A stretch of DNA of 64,000 nt from JAGPUQ01 sp050179115 (GTDB taxonomy: Bacteria > Pseudomonadota > Gammaproteobacteria > Pseudomonadales > Porticoccaceae). The stretch is from assembly GCA_050179115.1 (NCBI GenBank), contig JBFXFL010000003.1:56340-120339 (forward strand), read 5' to 3'. Made by a program: the position numbers and the translations under genes. The notes below the pieces were generated by a model. It saw nothing but the letters and a program-made list of their open reading frames with translations. It was not told the origin of the DNA and searched no databases. Every line of letters starts with the position of its first letter. The first letter of the stretch is position 1. Shown here one piece after another: positions 42,332-51,263 of the stretch.

Positions 42332-43537
42332 TCAAGACTCCTTGAACAGGTCGTGCAGGCGGGTCAGATGCTGCTGCGCGGCTTCGTGATCGATCGCTGG
42401 CGGAGACCAGTCGCGCTCGGGCGCGCGCAGCGATTCCAGAGACGACGGTGAAATAGCAGTCGGTGCGTGTTCCGGCTGACCAGCCCAGGCATGGAACTCG
42501 CCCTTGATCGCTTTCTGGATGACCCCGAAGAGATAACCTGCGGGATTGCGGATGCCGCCGGCCTGGCAGCGGGCCGCCCATTCGTCGAGCACCGCCTGTT
42601 GCAGCGTGTCGTCCACCCGCTGAAGTGCGACCAGTGCGCCGGACTGCTGTTCCTCCTTCAAGGCGAGAAAGCGATGAGGCAGACGAAGGTTTTCTCGCGC
42701 GCGCGGTACTGTACGTATTTTATTATTTTTAATACTTTCTTTACGTACTGTACGGTCCTGCTTCGGATTCCGAAGAATGCCGTCTGACGGGGCTTTGCGA
42801 CCTGCTTCGGATTCCGAAGACTGCTGTTCTCCGTGCCGAAGAAGGGCTTCCGGGCCTTCTTCGGTTTCGTGAATCGTCTCGTCCTGTGGATAACTTTCGA
42901 GAGCGTTCCACCCCTGGCTTGCCAGGCGGTGTGCCAGCACCTGGAGGCGCGTGGGCAGGGCGCGGCCGTTGAGCAGTGGGTCTTCGGCGACTTCCTGGAG
43001 TGTATGGACGCCGACGTGCTGCACCGCCTTGCTCGCATGCGTCAGCGCTTGGCTTACCAGGTCCAGGTAATCGGGATCGAGCTGCATGGCCTCGAAGGGC
43101 GTCAGCGGCTCATCGTGCAGCACGTACAGGTTGCCCTGGATGCGCCCGGTGCGCGGATCGCGCCGACGCCGCACCAGACTGAGCCAGCGCGTCAGGCGCA
43201 GCAGCGTGAGCGCACGTGCCACCGTCTCGTGGGAGGCCTTCGGCGCGCACGGTGTCGAGGCTAGGTAGGGGCGGAGTTGTTCGTAGGTGGGAAAGGCGGT
43301 GATACCGTCGTCGTCGAGCAGCAGCCGGAATACCTGCCAGGCGTTGCGTTCCAGCGGCGTGAGACGATGATCGAAGAACAGCGCGCGCGGCACGCTCTCA
43401 TGGCGGTTGCCGCTGAACAGGAATCCATCGCTGGCCGTCGGCCCGGCCTGTCGGGGCGGCAGGCGTTGCGCGGTCTCGTCCAGCAGGGCGGAGAGCGAGA
43501 CCGGACTGCCTCCCCGATGAGGCTTGTCGATCTCCAT
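42332..43537 (-). CDS. STY4528-family ICE replication protein
   Basis: 401 residues. The N-terminal half shows the STY4528 pattern (FFDHRLTPLERNAWQVFRLLL, YEQLRPYLASTPCA) with a winged-helix look, similar to plasmid replication initiators; the C-terminal half (WAARCQAGGIRNPAGYLFGVIQ) resembles primase- or helicase-loader regions. A Ser-Glu-rich linker separates them, and its DNA is locally A/T-rich (around 42720). Likely needed for ICE replication or maintenance. Confidence 0.88.
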   Translation of the reverse strand: MEIDKPHRGGSPVSLSALLDETAQRLPPRQAGPTASDGFLFSGNRHESVPRALFFDHRLTPLERNAWQVFRLLLDDDGITAFPTYEQLRPYLASTPCAPKASHETVARALTLLRLTRWLSLVRRRRDPRTGRIQGNLYVLHDEPLTPFEAMQLDPDYLDLVSQALTHASKAVQHVGVHTLQEVAEDPLLNGRALPTRLQVLAHRLASQGWNALESYPQDETIHETEEGPEALLRHGEQQSSESEAGRKAPSDGILRNPKQDRTVRKESIKNNKIRTVPRARENLRLPHRFLALKEEQQSGALVALQRVDDTLQQAVLDEWAARCQAGGIRNPAGYLFGVIQKAIKGEFHAWAGQPEHAPTAISPSSLESLRAPERDWSPPAIDHEAAQQHLTRLHDLFKES

Positions 43538-43540
43538 GGC

Positions 43541-44101
43541 CTACACCAATCCCTGATCGATCCAGCTCCGAATCGTCGCCCAGATGACGGAGGCCGGCAG
43601 GGCGAGTTCTTCGGCAAGATCGAGGGTGAGATCGAGCATCGCCATGTCGTCGTCCAGCGCGATGCCGCGTTGCTCGACGGCGGGCTTCCAGCGCCCCCAC
43701 AAGCCGGTGTCCTGTTCCTCGCTCAACACCGGATGGCGGCCCTTGCGTTTGGGCAGGCCGAGAACGTCCCGGCGCAACGCTACTTCCTGATGGGTCAGGC
43801 CGTAGAACTTGCTGACCATCTCTGTGCTTGCGCCCAGGCGGAGCATGCGATCGACGGTGGCAATTTCCTTCTCGACGTCCTCCACCTGATTCAACAGGCG
43901 TTGCAGCACCTCGCGGTTCACCTTCACCGAGCACCAGGACACCGTGGCGTTGACCAGCATGCTGACCAGCTCCGGGTGTTTGAGCGCGTCCAGCTCCCGG
44001 TCGCCGAAGCCCATGGCCTTGCAGCGGCGCAACTGGCCGTTGCGCAGATCGTGTAGCGCCTGGGCGATCACGGCTTGGTTGAGTGGATGCGGTGCCGACA
44101 T
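43541..44101 (-). CDS. DUF2857-family ICE protein
   Basis: 186 residues from the ATG at 44101. Contains DLRNGQLRRCKAMGFGDREL and a helix-turn-helix-like STEMVSKFYGLTHQEVALRRDVLGL, matching the DUF2857 family, which sits between parB and the STY4528-type gene. Possibly DNA-binding. The gene ends three bases before the next start, so it is cotranscribed. Confidence 0.92.
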   Translation of the reverse strand: MSAPHPLNQAVIAQALHDLRNGQLRRCKAMGFGDRELDALKHPELVSMLVNATVSWCSVKVNREVLQRLLNQVEDVEKEIATVDRMLRLGASTEMVSKFYGLTHQEVALRRDVLGLPKRKGRHPVLSEEQDTGLWGRWKPAVEQRGIALDDDMAMLDLTLDLAEELALPASVIWATIRSWIDQGLV

Positions 44102-44117
44102 CGCGTCTCCCCCGGCC

Positions 44118-45827
44118 TTACGGTTCGGTGGAGGCGTGCGCGCCCGATGCCGTGCCGGATTCCAGCTCCAGCAGCCGGCGTGCAAGCCGCAGCAGGCGAA
44201 AGAGTTTGACCAGGCCGTTGTCACTGAGACGCGAGGCCTGCACCTTGTCGCCATTCTTCCAACCCTGCAGCAGCGGTCCCAGGGCATCGGTCAGGCGCAG
44301 GTTGTCGAGTGCGGTGGGTGCTGGGGCGTCCGGCCGGTATCCCGCGCTGAGGGCGTGCAGCAGCGTGAGCGTCGCGCGGGCGATGAGCGGCATCGTCTGC
44401 GGGTCCGTCGATAGAGCACCTATGTCGCAAAGGAAGCCGATGCCGTCGTCGATGGCCTCGATGCGCTCGGCCTGTCCGGCTTCCCCGGCGATCTCGCGCG
44501 CGAACTGCGCGATATGCACGCGCAGCCGGTCGGGCGCGTCCAGGCCCGGCTCGATGTACCAGACATCGGAAATCGGATAGAGCCCGCCGGCCTGCACCGG
44601 GATTGCCTGCAAGACGTTCGCCTCGAAGTCCGGCAGCGCCTCGCCGGTCTTGTCGGCCACCAGGCGCTGGATTGCCTGCAAGCGTTCGGTGGTCGGCGCC
44701 GGCGACACGATATGGCCGCGCAGGCGTTCGTCGTGATCGTCGTCCGAAGGCTGCGAACTGCCGGGTGTTTCCGAGGATGGGGGCCATCCCGGCGGTTCCG
44801 GCATCTGTGGTGGCTTCGGCGATGTGGCCGGGGGCTGCGCAATAGGAAATGGCGGCACCGGGTCGGGCGAAGGCGTCACCAGCGCGCCCGTGGCATTACC
44901 GGACTGCGGTGCGGGGGGCGCCGGATCGCTGGTCAGCGCCCGCTGCCGGTTCTCGGTCTCGCCGATCTCCAGCGTCAGGCTGTCGTAGTCGGCCTCCAGC
45001 AACTCGGCCATCTGCCCGATGAGTTCATCCTGCACCCGCTTGATCGAGAAGCCGTCGGCGTCGCCGTCGAACAGGGCGAGCACGTCGTTGAACAGCGACG
45101 GGAAATCGACGGCCAGCCGTTTGTTCGCGCCGCGCGCGTCCCATATCCGAGCGCTCGCCCTGCGCAGGGCCGTCAGCCGTTCCACCTGGGGCCGACCGAG
45201 ACCGCCGTAGAGCACGGCCGGGATCGCCGGCAGCAGGTAGCGCACGGCGTCTTGCATGCGGCTGATGTGTGGCTGGGCTACCGGGTAGCCGTCGGCACTG
45301 AGGCGACGCGCCAGCTCGCTCTGTGTCAGCGTCTGGCCGGATTCCTGTTCATAGAGTTCGCGGGCCTTCTCCACGCCCAGGGCGCGCTCGATGAATGACA
45401 GGCCGCCGTGCAGTTCATTCTCGGCCAGGTGGCCGGTCAGCGCGATGATTTCACCGCGCTCGGGCCAGGGCCGGAACAGGCAGGGGATGCGGAAGAAGCG
45501 CTCGTCCTTCGTTTCGCTCCACAACTCGCGCAGGATGGCGAGTCGCGTGTTGCCGCCATTGCGAATGATGTAGTGCGTCCCGCCGGGCCTGCGGGTGATG
45601 GCCGGCGGCGCGTCGAGGCCGCGCTCCTGGATCGATGCCTTGATGTCGTTGTAACGCGGATTGCGCGTGACGCGCGGATTGAGGTCATACGGCTGGAGCT
45701 GGTCCAGCGTCACCGTCATGGGGGTATCGGCGATGGGATCGCTCAGTGCATCGGCGACCGGGCCGCTGTGCTCGAAGCGCTCGGCCAGCAACTTGGACGC
45801 CATGTCCTGGGGGGTCAGTTCAGCCAT
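44118..45827 (-). CDS. parB: ParB-family partition protein, ICE type (TIGR03764)
   Basis: 569 residues, longer than chromosomal ParB. ParB/Spo0J N-domain (LQPYDLNPRVTRNPRYNDIKASI, then PGGTHYIIRNGGNTRLAIL) is followed by an HTH (LTQSELARRLSADGYPVAQPHIS) and a long Pro-rich linker with a C-terminal helical domain. Partner of the ParA encoded upstream; it helps maintain the excised ICE. It overlaps the HicA-like gene by 8 bp. Confidence 0.94.
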   Translation of the reverse strand: MAELTPQDMASKLLAERFEHSGPVADALSDPIADTPMTVTLDQLQPYDLNPRVTRNPRYNDIKASIQERGLDAPPAITRRPGGTHYIIRNGGNTRLAILRELWSETKDERFFRIPCLFRPWPERGEIIALTGHLAENELHGGLSFIERALGVEKARELYEQESGQTLTQSELARRLSADGYPVAQPHISRMQDAVRYLLPAIPAVLYGGLGRPQVERLTALRRASARIWDARGANKRLAVDFPSLFNDVLALFDGDADGFSIKRVQDELIGQMAELLEADYDSLTLEIGETENRQRALTSDPAPPAPQSGNATGALVTPSPDPVPPFPIAQPPATSPKPPQMPEPPGWPPSSETPGSSQPSDDDHDERLRGHIVSPAPTTERLQAIQRLVADKTGEALPDFEANVLQAIPVQAGGLYPISDVWYIEPGLDAPDRLRVHIAQFAREIAGEAGQAERIEAIDDGIGFLCDIGALSTDPQTMPLIARATLTLLHALSAGYRPDAPAPTALDNLRLTDALGPLLQGWKNGDKVQASRLSDNGLVKLFRLLRLARRLLELESGTASGAHASTEP

Positions 45828-46077
45828 CGGCGTCGGCCTCCCTTGTCGTCGCTTTCAGGTTGGTGGCGCGGTCGGTGCGGCGCAGTCGAGCGCGCGCGTT
45901 GAGGCCGGCGCGGCGATCGCCGGGCGTCGAGCCGGTGTAAATCGGAGGCAGGCCTGGCTTGGTGAACTTCAGGTGTCCGCCCGCTGTGCGAGCGACCTCC
46001 CAGCCTTCCTTCAATGCGAAGTCGATGAGCGGTTTCAGTCGCTTGTTGCCACGCTGGAGGGAGCGCGCGATGGTCAT
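45820..46077 (-). CDS. HicA-like small basic protein between parA and parB
   Basis: 85 residues, strongly basic C-terminus. LIDFALKEGWEVARTAGGHLKF resembles the double-stranded-RNA-binding fold of HicA toxins, with His in GGHLKF at the catalytic position; the following IYTGSTPGDRRAGLNARARL also fits. No HicB antitoxin is adjacent. It is locked between parA and parB by an ATGA overlap upstream and 8 bp overlap downstream. Function uncertain; it may be a modified HicA used in regulation. Confidence 0.75.
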   Translation of the reverse strand: MTIARSLQRGNKRLKPLIDFALKEGWEVARTAGGHLKFTKPGLPPIYTGSTPGDRRAGLNARARLRRTDRATNLKATTREADADG

Positions 46078-46925
46078 GTGCTGCTCCTCCGGTGCGCTCC
46101 CGCTTTCAGTCGAGTGAACGAGGGTTCCCAGCTCGGCAACAGTTCGCAGGCGAGTGCGCGCATCGTGTCGAAAGCGGCCGGCGTCGTCCGCCCCGTAGGG
46201 CGTCGGTGTTCTACGCGATGCACCGGCAAGGCCTGGGTCGATGCGCGCGGATAGGCTTCGATGGCGGGGATGCTGGTATCGAGTACGACGATGCCGGGCT
46301 CGGATCGGAACAGGTCGCGCAGTGCCTGCTGTATGAGCCGCGCGTTGCTGGAAACCGGATGCACGCGGTTGATGAGCAGTCGCAGCGGCGGCGGCTCGAT
46401 GCCGAGGCGCCGGTATGGCGCGATGTCTCGCATCAGTTGCAAGGTACCGCGCCGGAACTCGCGAGCGGCGAGGATCTCCGGCGTGACCGGCGACACCGCC
46501 AGATCGGAGGCAAGCACGGCCATCTCCAGCAGGACACTGCGCGCGCCCTGCGTGTCGATCAGCAGCAGGTCGTAGTGTTCGTGGAATGCGGGCAACAGAT
46601 TGCGCAGCCGGAGCCGCCCGTCCGGCGCGTGCAGCAACAGGGTGTTCAACTGCCCTTTGTCGTCGTTGGAGAGCACCAGGTCCAGGCCAGCGATCGCGGT
46701 ACGCGACACCAGCCGGCCGATGTCCTGCTCGTTGAAAGCCAGCAACTCGTAGATGCCGGCGGGGGCGCGCGTTTGCAACTCGAAATAGCTCGACAAAGTG
46801 GGTTGCACGTCCAGGTCCAGCAGCAGCACGCGCAGCCCTGCATCGGCCGCGAAGCCGCCCAGGTTGGCCGCCGTAGTCGTCTTGCCCACGCCGCCCTTGG
46901 TCGAAATGATGGATACCACCTGCAT
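46074..46925 (-). CDS. parA: ParA-family partition ATPase, ICE type
   Basis: 283 residues. Deviant Walker A KGGVGKTTTAAN near residues 10-21, and the second motif LLIDTQGA with further DLAVSPVTPEILAAR. This Soj-like ATPase works with ParB in ICE maintenance. It begins 44 bp after alpA and overlaps the HicA-like gene by ATGA. Deletion of the homologue in PAPI-1 leads to loss of the element, from memory. Confidence 0.95.
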   Translation of the reverse strand: MQVVSIISTKGGVGKTTTAANLGGFAADAGLRVLLLDLDVQPTLSSYFELQTRAPAGIYELLAFNEQDIGRLVSRTAIAGLDLVLSNDDKGQLNTLLLHAPDGRLRLRNLLPAFHEHYDLLLIDTQGARSVLLEMAVLASDLAVSPVTPEILAAREFRRGTLQLMRDIAPYRRLGIEPPPLRLLINRVHPVSSNARLIQQALRDLFRSEPGIVVLDTSIPAIEAYPRASTQALPVHRVEHRRPTGRTTPAAFDTMRALACELLPSWEPSFTRLKAGAHRRSST

Positions 46926-46969
46926 GGGCTTCTCCTCACGGAATGGGATGAACCGGAAAAGGAGAAGCG

Positions 46970-47188
46970 TCAGGCGCGTTCTTTGAGGCGATCAGCGATC
47001 CACTGGTCGATCTCGGTCGAGTCCCAGCCCACTGCGCGCACGCCCAAGCGCAGTGCCTTCGGGAACCTGCCTTCTTTCATCAGGCTGTAGATGTGTGCGC
47101 GCTTGAAGCCGGTCTTGGCTTCGACTTCGGCGCGGCGCAGGATGCGACGTTCAACCGGCGTCGCCGGGGCGGTGGTCTGCGAAGACAT
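46970..47188 (-). CDS. alpA: AlpA-family transcriptional regulator
   Basis: 72 residues from the ATG at 47188. Contains RRAEVEAKTGFKRAHIYSLMKEGRFPKAL, the AlpA/excisionase-type HTH, and ends WDSTEIDQWIADRLKERA. Such proteins act as excisionase-type regulators or activators of ICE genes; here it heads the partition operon. Other frames in this stretch are artefacts. Confidence 0.9.
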   Translation of the reverse strand: MSSQTTAPATPVERRILRRAEVEAKTGFKRAHIYSLMKEGRFPKALRLGVRAVGWDSTEIDQWIADRLKERA

Positions 47189-47291
47189 GGTGGGCACTCC
47201 TTGACGCTCATCGGCGCTGTTCGGAAAGTGCCTCGTATTCAATAGCGCATCGGAACGGATTGCACTGCAATTGCAGACGGTTCGACTGCAA

Positions 47292-47438
47292 TTACAGTCG
47301 GCGATCGCTGGCGTCCAGATGCCGCCTTGCCGCAGAGAATTTTGCCCATAGAGTGCGCTCGCTGATTCTTGGGTGACCCTCGCAATGCACGAGCAGCACG
47401 TTGATGACGGGTTCCGTTGTCTCGAATGACGAGTGTGG
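47292..47438 (-). pseudogene. C-terminal remnant of a paralogue of the 255-aa gene at 51.3-52.0 kb
   Basis: Reading the minus strand gives 48 codons, from PHSSFETTEP to DASDRRL and a stop, aligning without gaps to the last 48 residues of the intact gene at 51264-52031. I count 37 of 48 identical. Upstream of the first codon homology is lost, so only this tail remains. The remnant and the intact copy flank the cadmium module. Confidence 0.8.
47302..47367. repeat. 66-bp direct repeat, left copy
   Basis: Identical over 66 bases to 51274-51339, in the same orientation, from CGATCGCTGG to CGCTGATT. It lies in the remnant gene, the other copy in the intact gene. The cad module fills the 3.9 kb between. 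Confidence 0.85.
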
Positions 47439-47515
47439 TCTGTCTCTCGCGACCTCCCTGGCAACCGACGCCTTCCGTGGCGAGTTGTGGTTGCTTTATA
47501 GCCAGGGGTTGAATC

Positions 47516-48130
47516 TCAGTCGAATACGCCCTCGACGTAGCCAACCGGAATAAGGCCCGGTAAGGTCGTGAAGCGTGTGACACGCACGCCGGCAGCTTCT
47601 AGGGCCTCGCACAGCGAGCGGGTGGAGAAGCGATGCTTGATGGGAAAGCCCGTAAGCGAAAGTAATCTCGACAGGACGGCAGCCAATCTGGTTTCGTCGT
47701 GACAGAACGTTGGCACAACGAGTTTTCCATCCGGTCGTAGCACCCGTCTCAGCGCCGCAAGCGTTGCGGCAAGGTCAGGCATGAGGTGCAGCACGTTCGC
47801 AGCGACAACACAGTCGAATGAGGCACGATCAAAGCGCAGTGCTTTGATGTCGGCTTGCTCGCAACGGACGTTCTGGAACCCTGCCTCCTGTACTCGTTTC
47901 GCCAGTATGGCCACCATTGCGGTGGCGTAATCCGTCGCAACGACCTCGCGTGCCGCACCTGCGATAGCAGTGGTGAACAAGCCGGTGCCGGCGGCAACCT
48001 CAAGAACCCGGTTCTCGCCGCGGACGGCATCCGCCGCAAGGAGAGCGGCGCTTTTCATAGGACGCGCCAACGGGGCGGTGATTCGATCGTAGATGCGCGC
48101 TTTGCTTTCCCAATAGTGTTGATCTGACAT
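47516..48130 (-). CDS. Class I SAM methyltransferase cotranscribed with cadA
   Basis: 204 residues from the ATG at 48130. SAM-binding motif I VLEVAAGTGLFT, motif II VVATDYATAM, and the region VVAANVLHLMPDLAATLAAL typical of UbiE/Methyltransf_11 enzymes. Substrate unknown. It starts 19 bp after cadA stop, so it is under the cadA promoter. A link to metal resistance is suggested only by context. An upstream in-frame ATG at 48187 falls inside cadA. Confidence 0.85.
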   Translation of the reverse strand: MSDQHYWESKARIYDRITAPLARPMKSAALLAADAVRGENRVLEVAAGTGLFTTAIAGAAREVVATDYATAMVAILAKRVQEAGFQNVRCEQADIKALRFDRASFDCVVAANVLHLMPDLAATLAALRRVLRPDGKLVVPTFCHDETRLAAVLSRLLSLTGFPIKHRFSTRSLCEALEAAGVRVTRFTTLPGLIPVGYVEGVFD

Positions 48131-48149
48131 TCTTTTATCTCCTGGCGAA

Positions 48150-50552
48150 TCAGTGGCGCAGCAAACGCAATCCGTTGAGCACCACAATCAGGCTTGCGCC
48201 CATGTCGGCGAACACTGCCATCCACATCGTGGCGTGTCCCGAGAAAGTGAGCGCAAGAAAGACCGCTTTGATGCCGAGAGCCAGCACGATGTTCTGCGTC
48301 AGCACGTGCGCGGTTGCACGTGACAGGCGAATGAACGTCGGAATCTTGCGCAGGTCGTCGTCCATCAGCGCTACGTCAGCCGTTTCGATGGCCGTGTCGG
48401 TACCGGCGGCACCCATCGCGAAGCCGATGTCAGCGCGAGCCAAGGCGGGCGCATCGTTGATGCCGTCGCCCACCATGCCGACCTTCCCGGTCCGCGCCAG
48501 TTGTTCGATCTCGCGCAGTTTGTCGTCTGGCAATAGGTTGCCTTGCGCGCGGTCGATACCGGCTTGCCTGGCAATGGCCTGTGCCGTATGTGGGTTGTCG
48601 CCGGTCAGCATCATGGTTTTGATGCCCAGGGCATGCAGATCCCCGATGGCGCTCGTGCTGCTGTCCTTGATGGTGTCCGCTACCGCGATAAGAGCTTGCG
48701 CGCCACTTGTACATACCAGCATCACCACGGTTTTGCCTTCGATTTCCATCGCGGAGATGCGCTGTTCCAGTTCTGGCGTGCAGTGCCCCAGCTCTTCAAG
48801 CATCCGATGGTTGCCGAGGTGATAGGTCTCACCGTCGATGCGGCCACTTACCCCCCTGCCGGGCAACGCGGTGAAATCGGCAACTTCGAGCAAGGCAACC
48901 CCATCGGCCTTGGCGGCTTGCGCCACAGCCTTGGATACGGGATGGTCTGAGCGGGCCGCCAGACTCGCGGCAATGCTGCGGCTGCCGGCAGGCTGCGTAC
49001 TGCGCCATGCCACGAAATCGGATTGCGCGGGCTTGCCATGCGTGATCGTGCCGGTCTTGTCCAGCGCCAGCCAGCGCAGCTTGCGGCCCTCTTCCAGATA
49101 GACGCCACCCTTGATGAGAATGCCGCGGCGTGCGGCTGCGGCCAGGCCGCTGACGATGGTGACAGGCGTGGAAATCACAAGAGCGCACGGACAGGCAACG
49201 ACCAGCAGAACCAGCGCGCGGTAAATCCAGTCCAGCCACGCGGCGCCCATGAACAATGGTGGCACCAATGCGACGACGATGGCTACGACGAATACGATGG
49301 GTGTGTACCAGCGGGCAAACTGATCCACAAAGCGCTGGGTCGGCGCACGGCTGCCTTGGGCGGCCTCTACGGCATGGATGATGCGGGCTAGCGTAGAGTT
49401 GGTGGCCACGGCTGTGACGCGGTACTCGAACGAACCGGATTCGTTGATCGTGCCGGCGAACACCGGATCGCCAAGCGTCTTTTCAACCGGGAGGCTTTCG
49501 CCGGTGATCGGCGCCTGATTGACCGTGGAATGTCCTACCAGTATTTCGCCATCAAGGGCGATCCGTTCTCCCGGTTTGACTCGAACACGGGCGCCAATGG
49601 CGACCTGCTTGGCGTCCACATCGCGCCATGTGTCGTCGGGTTGTCGCACGGTGGCCTTTTCCGGGGCCAGGTCGAGTAGCCCTCGTATGGCGTTACGGGC
49701 GCGATCCAGCGATCTGGCTTCGATCACCTCGGCCAGCGTGAAAAGCGCCATCACCATCGCCGCTTCCGGCCAGTGACCGATCAGCATTGCGCCCGTGACG
49801 GCAATCGACATCAGGGCGTTCATGTTGAGATTGAGGTTCTTGAGCGCAATCCAGCCCTTCTTGTAGGTGGAGAGACCTCCCGTGAAAATGGCGACGAGCG
49901 CCAGAGCGACGACTGACCAGTGGTTGCCGTCATGAAGCCAGTAGACGACCTCCGCTGCCGATGCCGCCACTAGGGAGACGACAAGCGGCCACCACTTGGT
50001 AGGTGTTGTCGCCGGGGCAGTCGATGTGGCGGTGTCCGCTGCCTCAAGCACCAGTGCCTCGAATCCAAGCGCGTGCAGTGCGGCGAGCACGTCCGGCAGT
50101 GCGTGGTCGGCATGACGCACGGACAGGGTGCGTTGCACCAGATTGAAGTCGAGATCGGAGACGCCGGCCACGGTTGCCAGCTTGTTACGGATCAGCGTTT
50201 CTTCGGTCGGGCAATCCATCTTGGCAATGGATAATCTGGTGGTCTGCCCGGCCACGGCTGCATCCATGCGTACAGCTTGCATGCCGATCGTCATCAGGGC
50301 TTGCTCAACCGGCAGCAGCGAAGGCAGTTCATGTCGCACAGCCAAGGTGCGCTGCATCAGATTGAAGTCGAGTCCGATCACACCCGATAGGCCGCTTAGT
50401 TTGCTTCGGATCAATGCCTCTTCAGTCGGGCAATCCATGTTCTCGATGCGGTAGACAGCCTCGGCCGACTCGGCGATAGGTCGGGCTTGCGTTGCGGCTG
50501 GAAGGATCGGTGTGGCCGCACAGTCACACCCTTTTGGGCTGGGTTCGCTCAT
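48150..50552 (-). CDS. cadA: Cd/Pb/Zn-transporting P-type ATPase with two HMA-like domains
   Basis: 800 residues. Two tandem N-terminal metal-binding domains each carry MDCPTEE (around 39-45 and 112-118), clearly duplicated. TGES, the transmembrane CPC motif (ACPCALVIS) near 455, DKTGT near 500 and GDGINDAP follow, defining a P1B-2 heavy-metal exporter. It has no His-rich C-terminus. It is divergent from cadR with a shared MerR-type promoter and is followed by the methyltransferase gene. Confidence 0.95.
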   Translation of the reverse strand: MSEPSPKGCDCAATPILPAATQARPIAESAEAVYRIENMDCPTEEALIRSKLSGLSGVIGLDFNLMQRTLAVRHELPSLLPVEQALMTIGMQAVRMDAAVAGQTTRLSIAKMDCPTEETLIRNKLATVAGVSDLDFNLVQRTLSVRHADHALPDVLAALHALGFEALVLEAADTATSTAPATTPTKWWPLVVSLVAASAAEVVYWLHDGNHWSVVALALVAIFTGGLSTYKKGWIALKNLNLNMNALMSIAVTGAMLIGHWPEAAMVMALFTLAEVIEARSLDRARNAIRGLLDLAPEKATVRQPDDTWRDVDAKQVAIGARVRVKPGERIALDGEILVGHSTVNQAPITGESLPVEKTLGDPVFAGTINESGSFEYRVTAVATNSTLARIIHAVEAAQGSRAPTQRFVDQFARWYTPIVFVVAIVVALVPPLFMGAAWLDWIYRALVLLVVACPCALVISTPVTIVSGLAAAARRGILIKGGVYLEEGRKLRWLALDKTGTITHGKPAQSDFVAWRSTQPAGSRSIAASLAARSDHPVSKAVAQAAKADGVALLEVADFTALPGRGVSGRIDGETYHLGNHRMLEELGHCTPELEQRISAMEIEGKTVVMLVCTSGAQALIAVADTIKDSSTSAIGDLHALGIKTMMLTGDNPHTAQAIARQAGIDRAQGNLLPDDKLREIEQLARTGKVGMVGDGINDAPALARADIGFAMGAAGTDTAIETADVALMDDDLRKIPTFIRLSRATAHVLTQNIVLALGIKAVFLALTFSGHATMWMAVFADMGASLIVVLNGLRLLRH

Positions 50553-50588
50553 GGATAAGTTCCGTCAAATGGGTCATCTATGTTGCTC

Positions 50589-50619
50589 ATTAGAATCCCT
50601 ATAGTTACTATAGAGTCAA
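50589..50619 (-). promoter_or_regulatory. MerR-type cadA promoter with CadR operator
   Basis: On the minus strand -35 TTGACT (50619-50614) and -10 TCTAAT (50594-50589) are 19 bp apart, the stretched spacing typical of MerR-family promoters. The spacer holds the dyad CTATAGT-A-ACTATAG. CadR bound there should twist the DNA to switch on cadA when Cd2+ or Pb2+ is present. Confidence 0.85.
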
Positions 50620-50641
50620 GCGATAGATGGGTAGATGAGTT

Positions 50642-51154
50642 ATGGAAATCAAGATTGGAGAGCTTGCGAAGCGGACAGGATGCGAGGTCGTGACCATCCG
50701 CTACTACGAGAAGGAAGGGTTGTTGCCAGAGCCCGCACGCAGCGACGGCAACTTCCGGTTGTACGGCGCCGCACATGTCGAGCGCTTGCGTTTCATCCGC
50801 CACTGCCGTTCTCTCGACATGTCGCTGAGCGAGATCCGGACGCTATTGGGCCTGCGAGATAGCCCGACTCGGGATTGTGGCGAGGTCAATGCGCTGCTGG
50901 ACGCTCATATCCAGCAGGTGGAAGTCCGCATGGAGGCGCTGTTGCAGTTGAAACGGCACTTGCTCGCACTGCGCGAGACGTGCTCGGGTGCTCGGCCGGT
51001 GGAAGCGTGCGGCATCTTGCAGGGGTTGTCAGATGGCGATTGCCACGACGCCGACCTTCGGAATCCCAATCCGCAGGCCGAACTGTTGGTTGCTGCAGGG
51101 GATGTGCTAAACGACGTGCGCCCGACGCGCACAGGTGGTCGACACGCCAGTTAA
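50642..51154 (+). CDS. cadR: MerR-family cadmium/lead-responsive regulator
   Basis: 170 residues. Winged HTH (KIGELAKRTGCEVVTIRYYEKEG) then a coiled-coil dimer helix. Cys79, Cys114 and Cys123 correspond in order to the CadR/PbrR metal-binding triad. The C-terminal His-rich tail of Pseudomonas CadR is reduced here to a DCHDADLR segment. It regulates the divergent cadA promoter. A hairpin AGAGCCT/AGGCTCT at 51176-51198 lies downstream, without a T run. Confidence 0.92.
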   Translation: MEIKIGELAKRTGCEVVTIRYYEKEGLLPEPARSDGNFRLYGAAHVERLRFIRHCRSLDMSLSEIRTLLGLRDSPTRDCGEVNALLDAHIQQVEVRMEALLQLKRHLLALRETCSGARPVEACGILQGLSDGDCHDADLRNPNPQAELLVAAGDVLNDVRPTRTGGRHAS

Positions 51155-51263
51155 CCCCAGAAGGGGGCCAAGAGTAGAGCCTCGCAGGCACAGGCTCTGT
51201 GATACCACAGCATTTCGCGTTTGTTCCTTGACGAGCTGCCATCCGAGGGCGGTTCGACTGCAA

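Noticed and set aside
51176..51198. Terminator after cadR
   Set aside because: The AGAGCCT/AGGCTCT hairpin has no following T run and a 9-base loop, so support is too weak for a feature.
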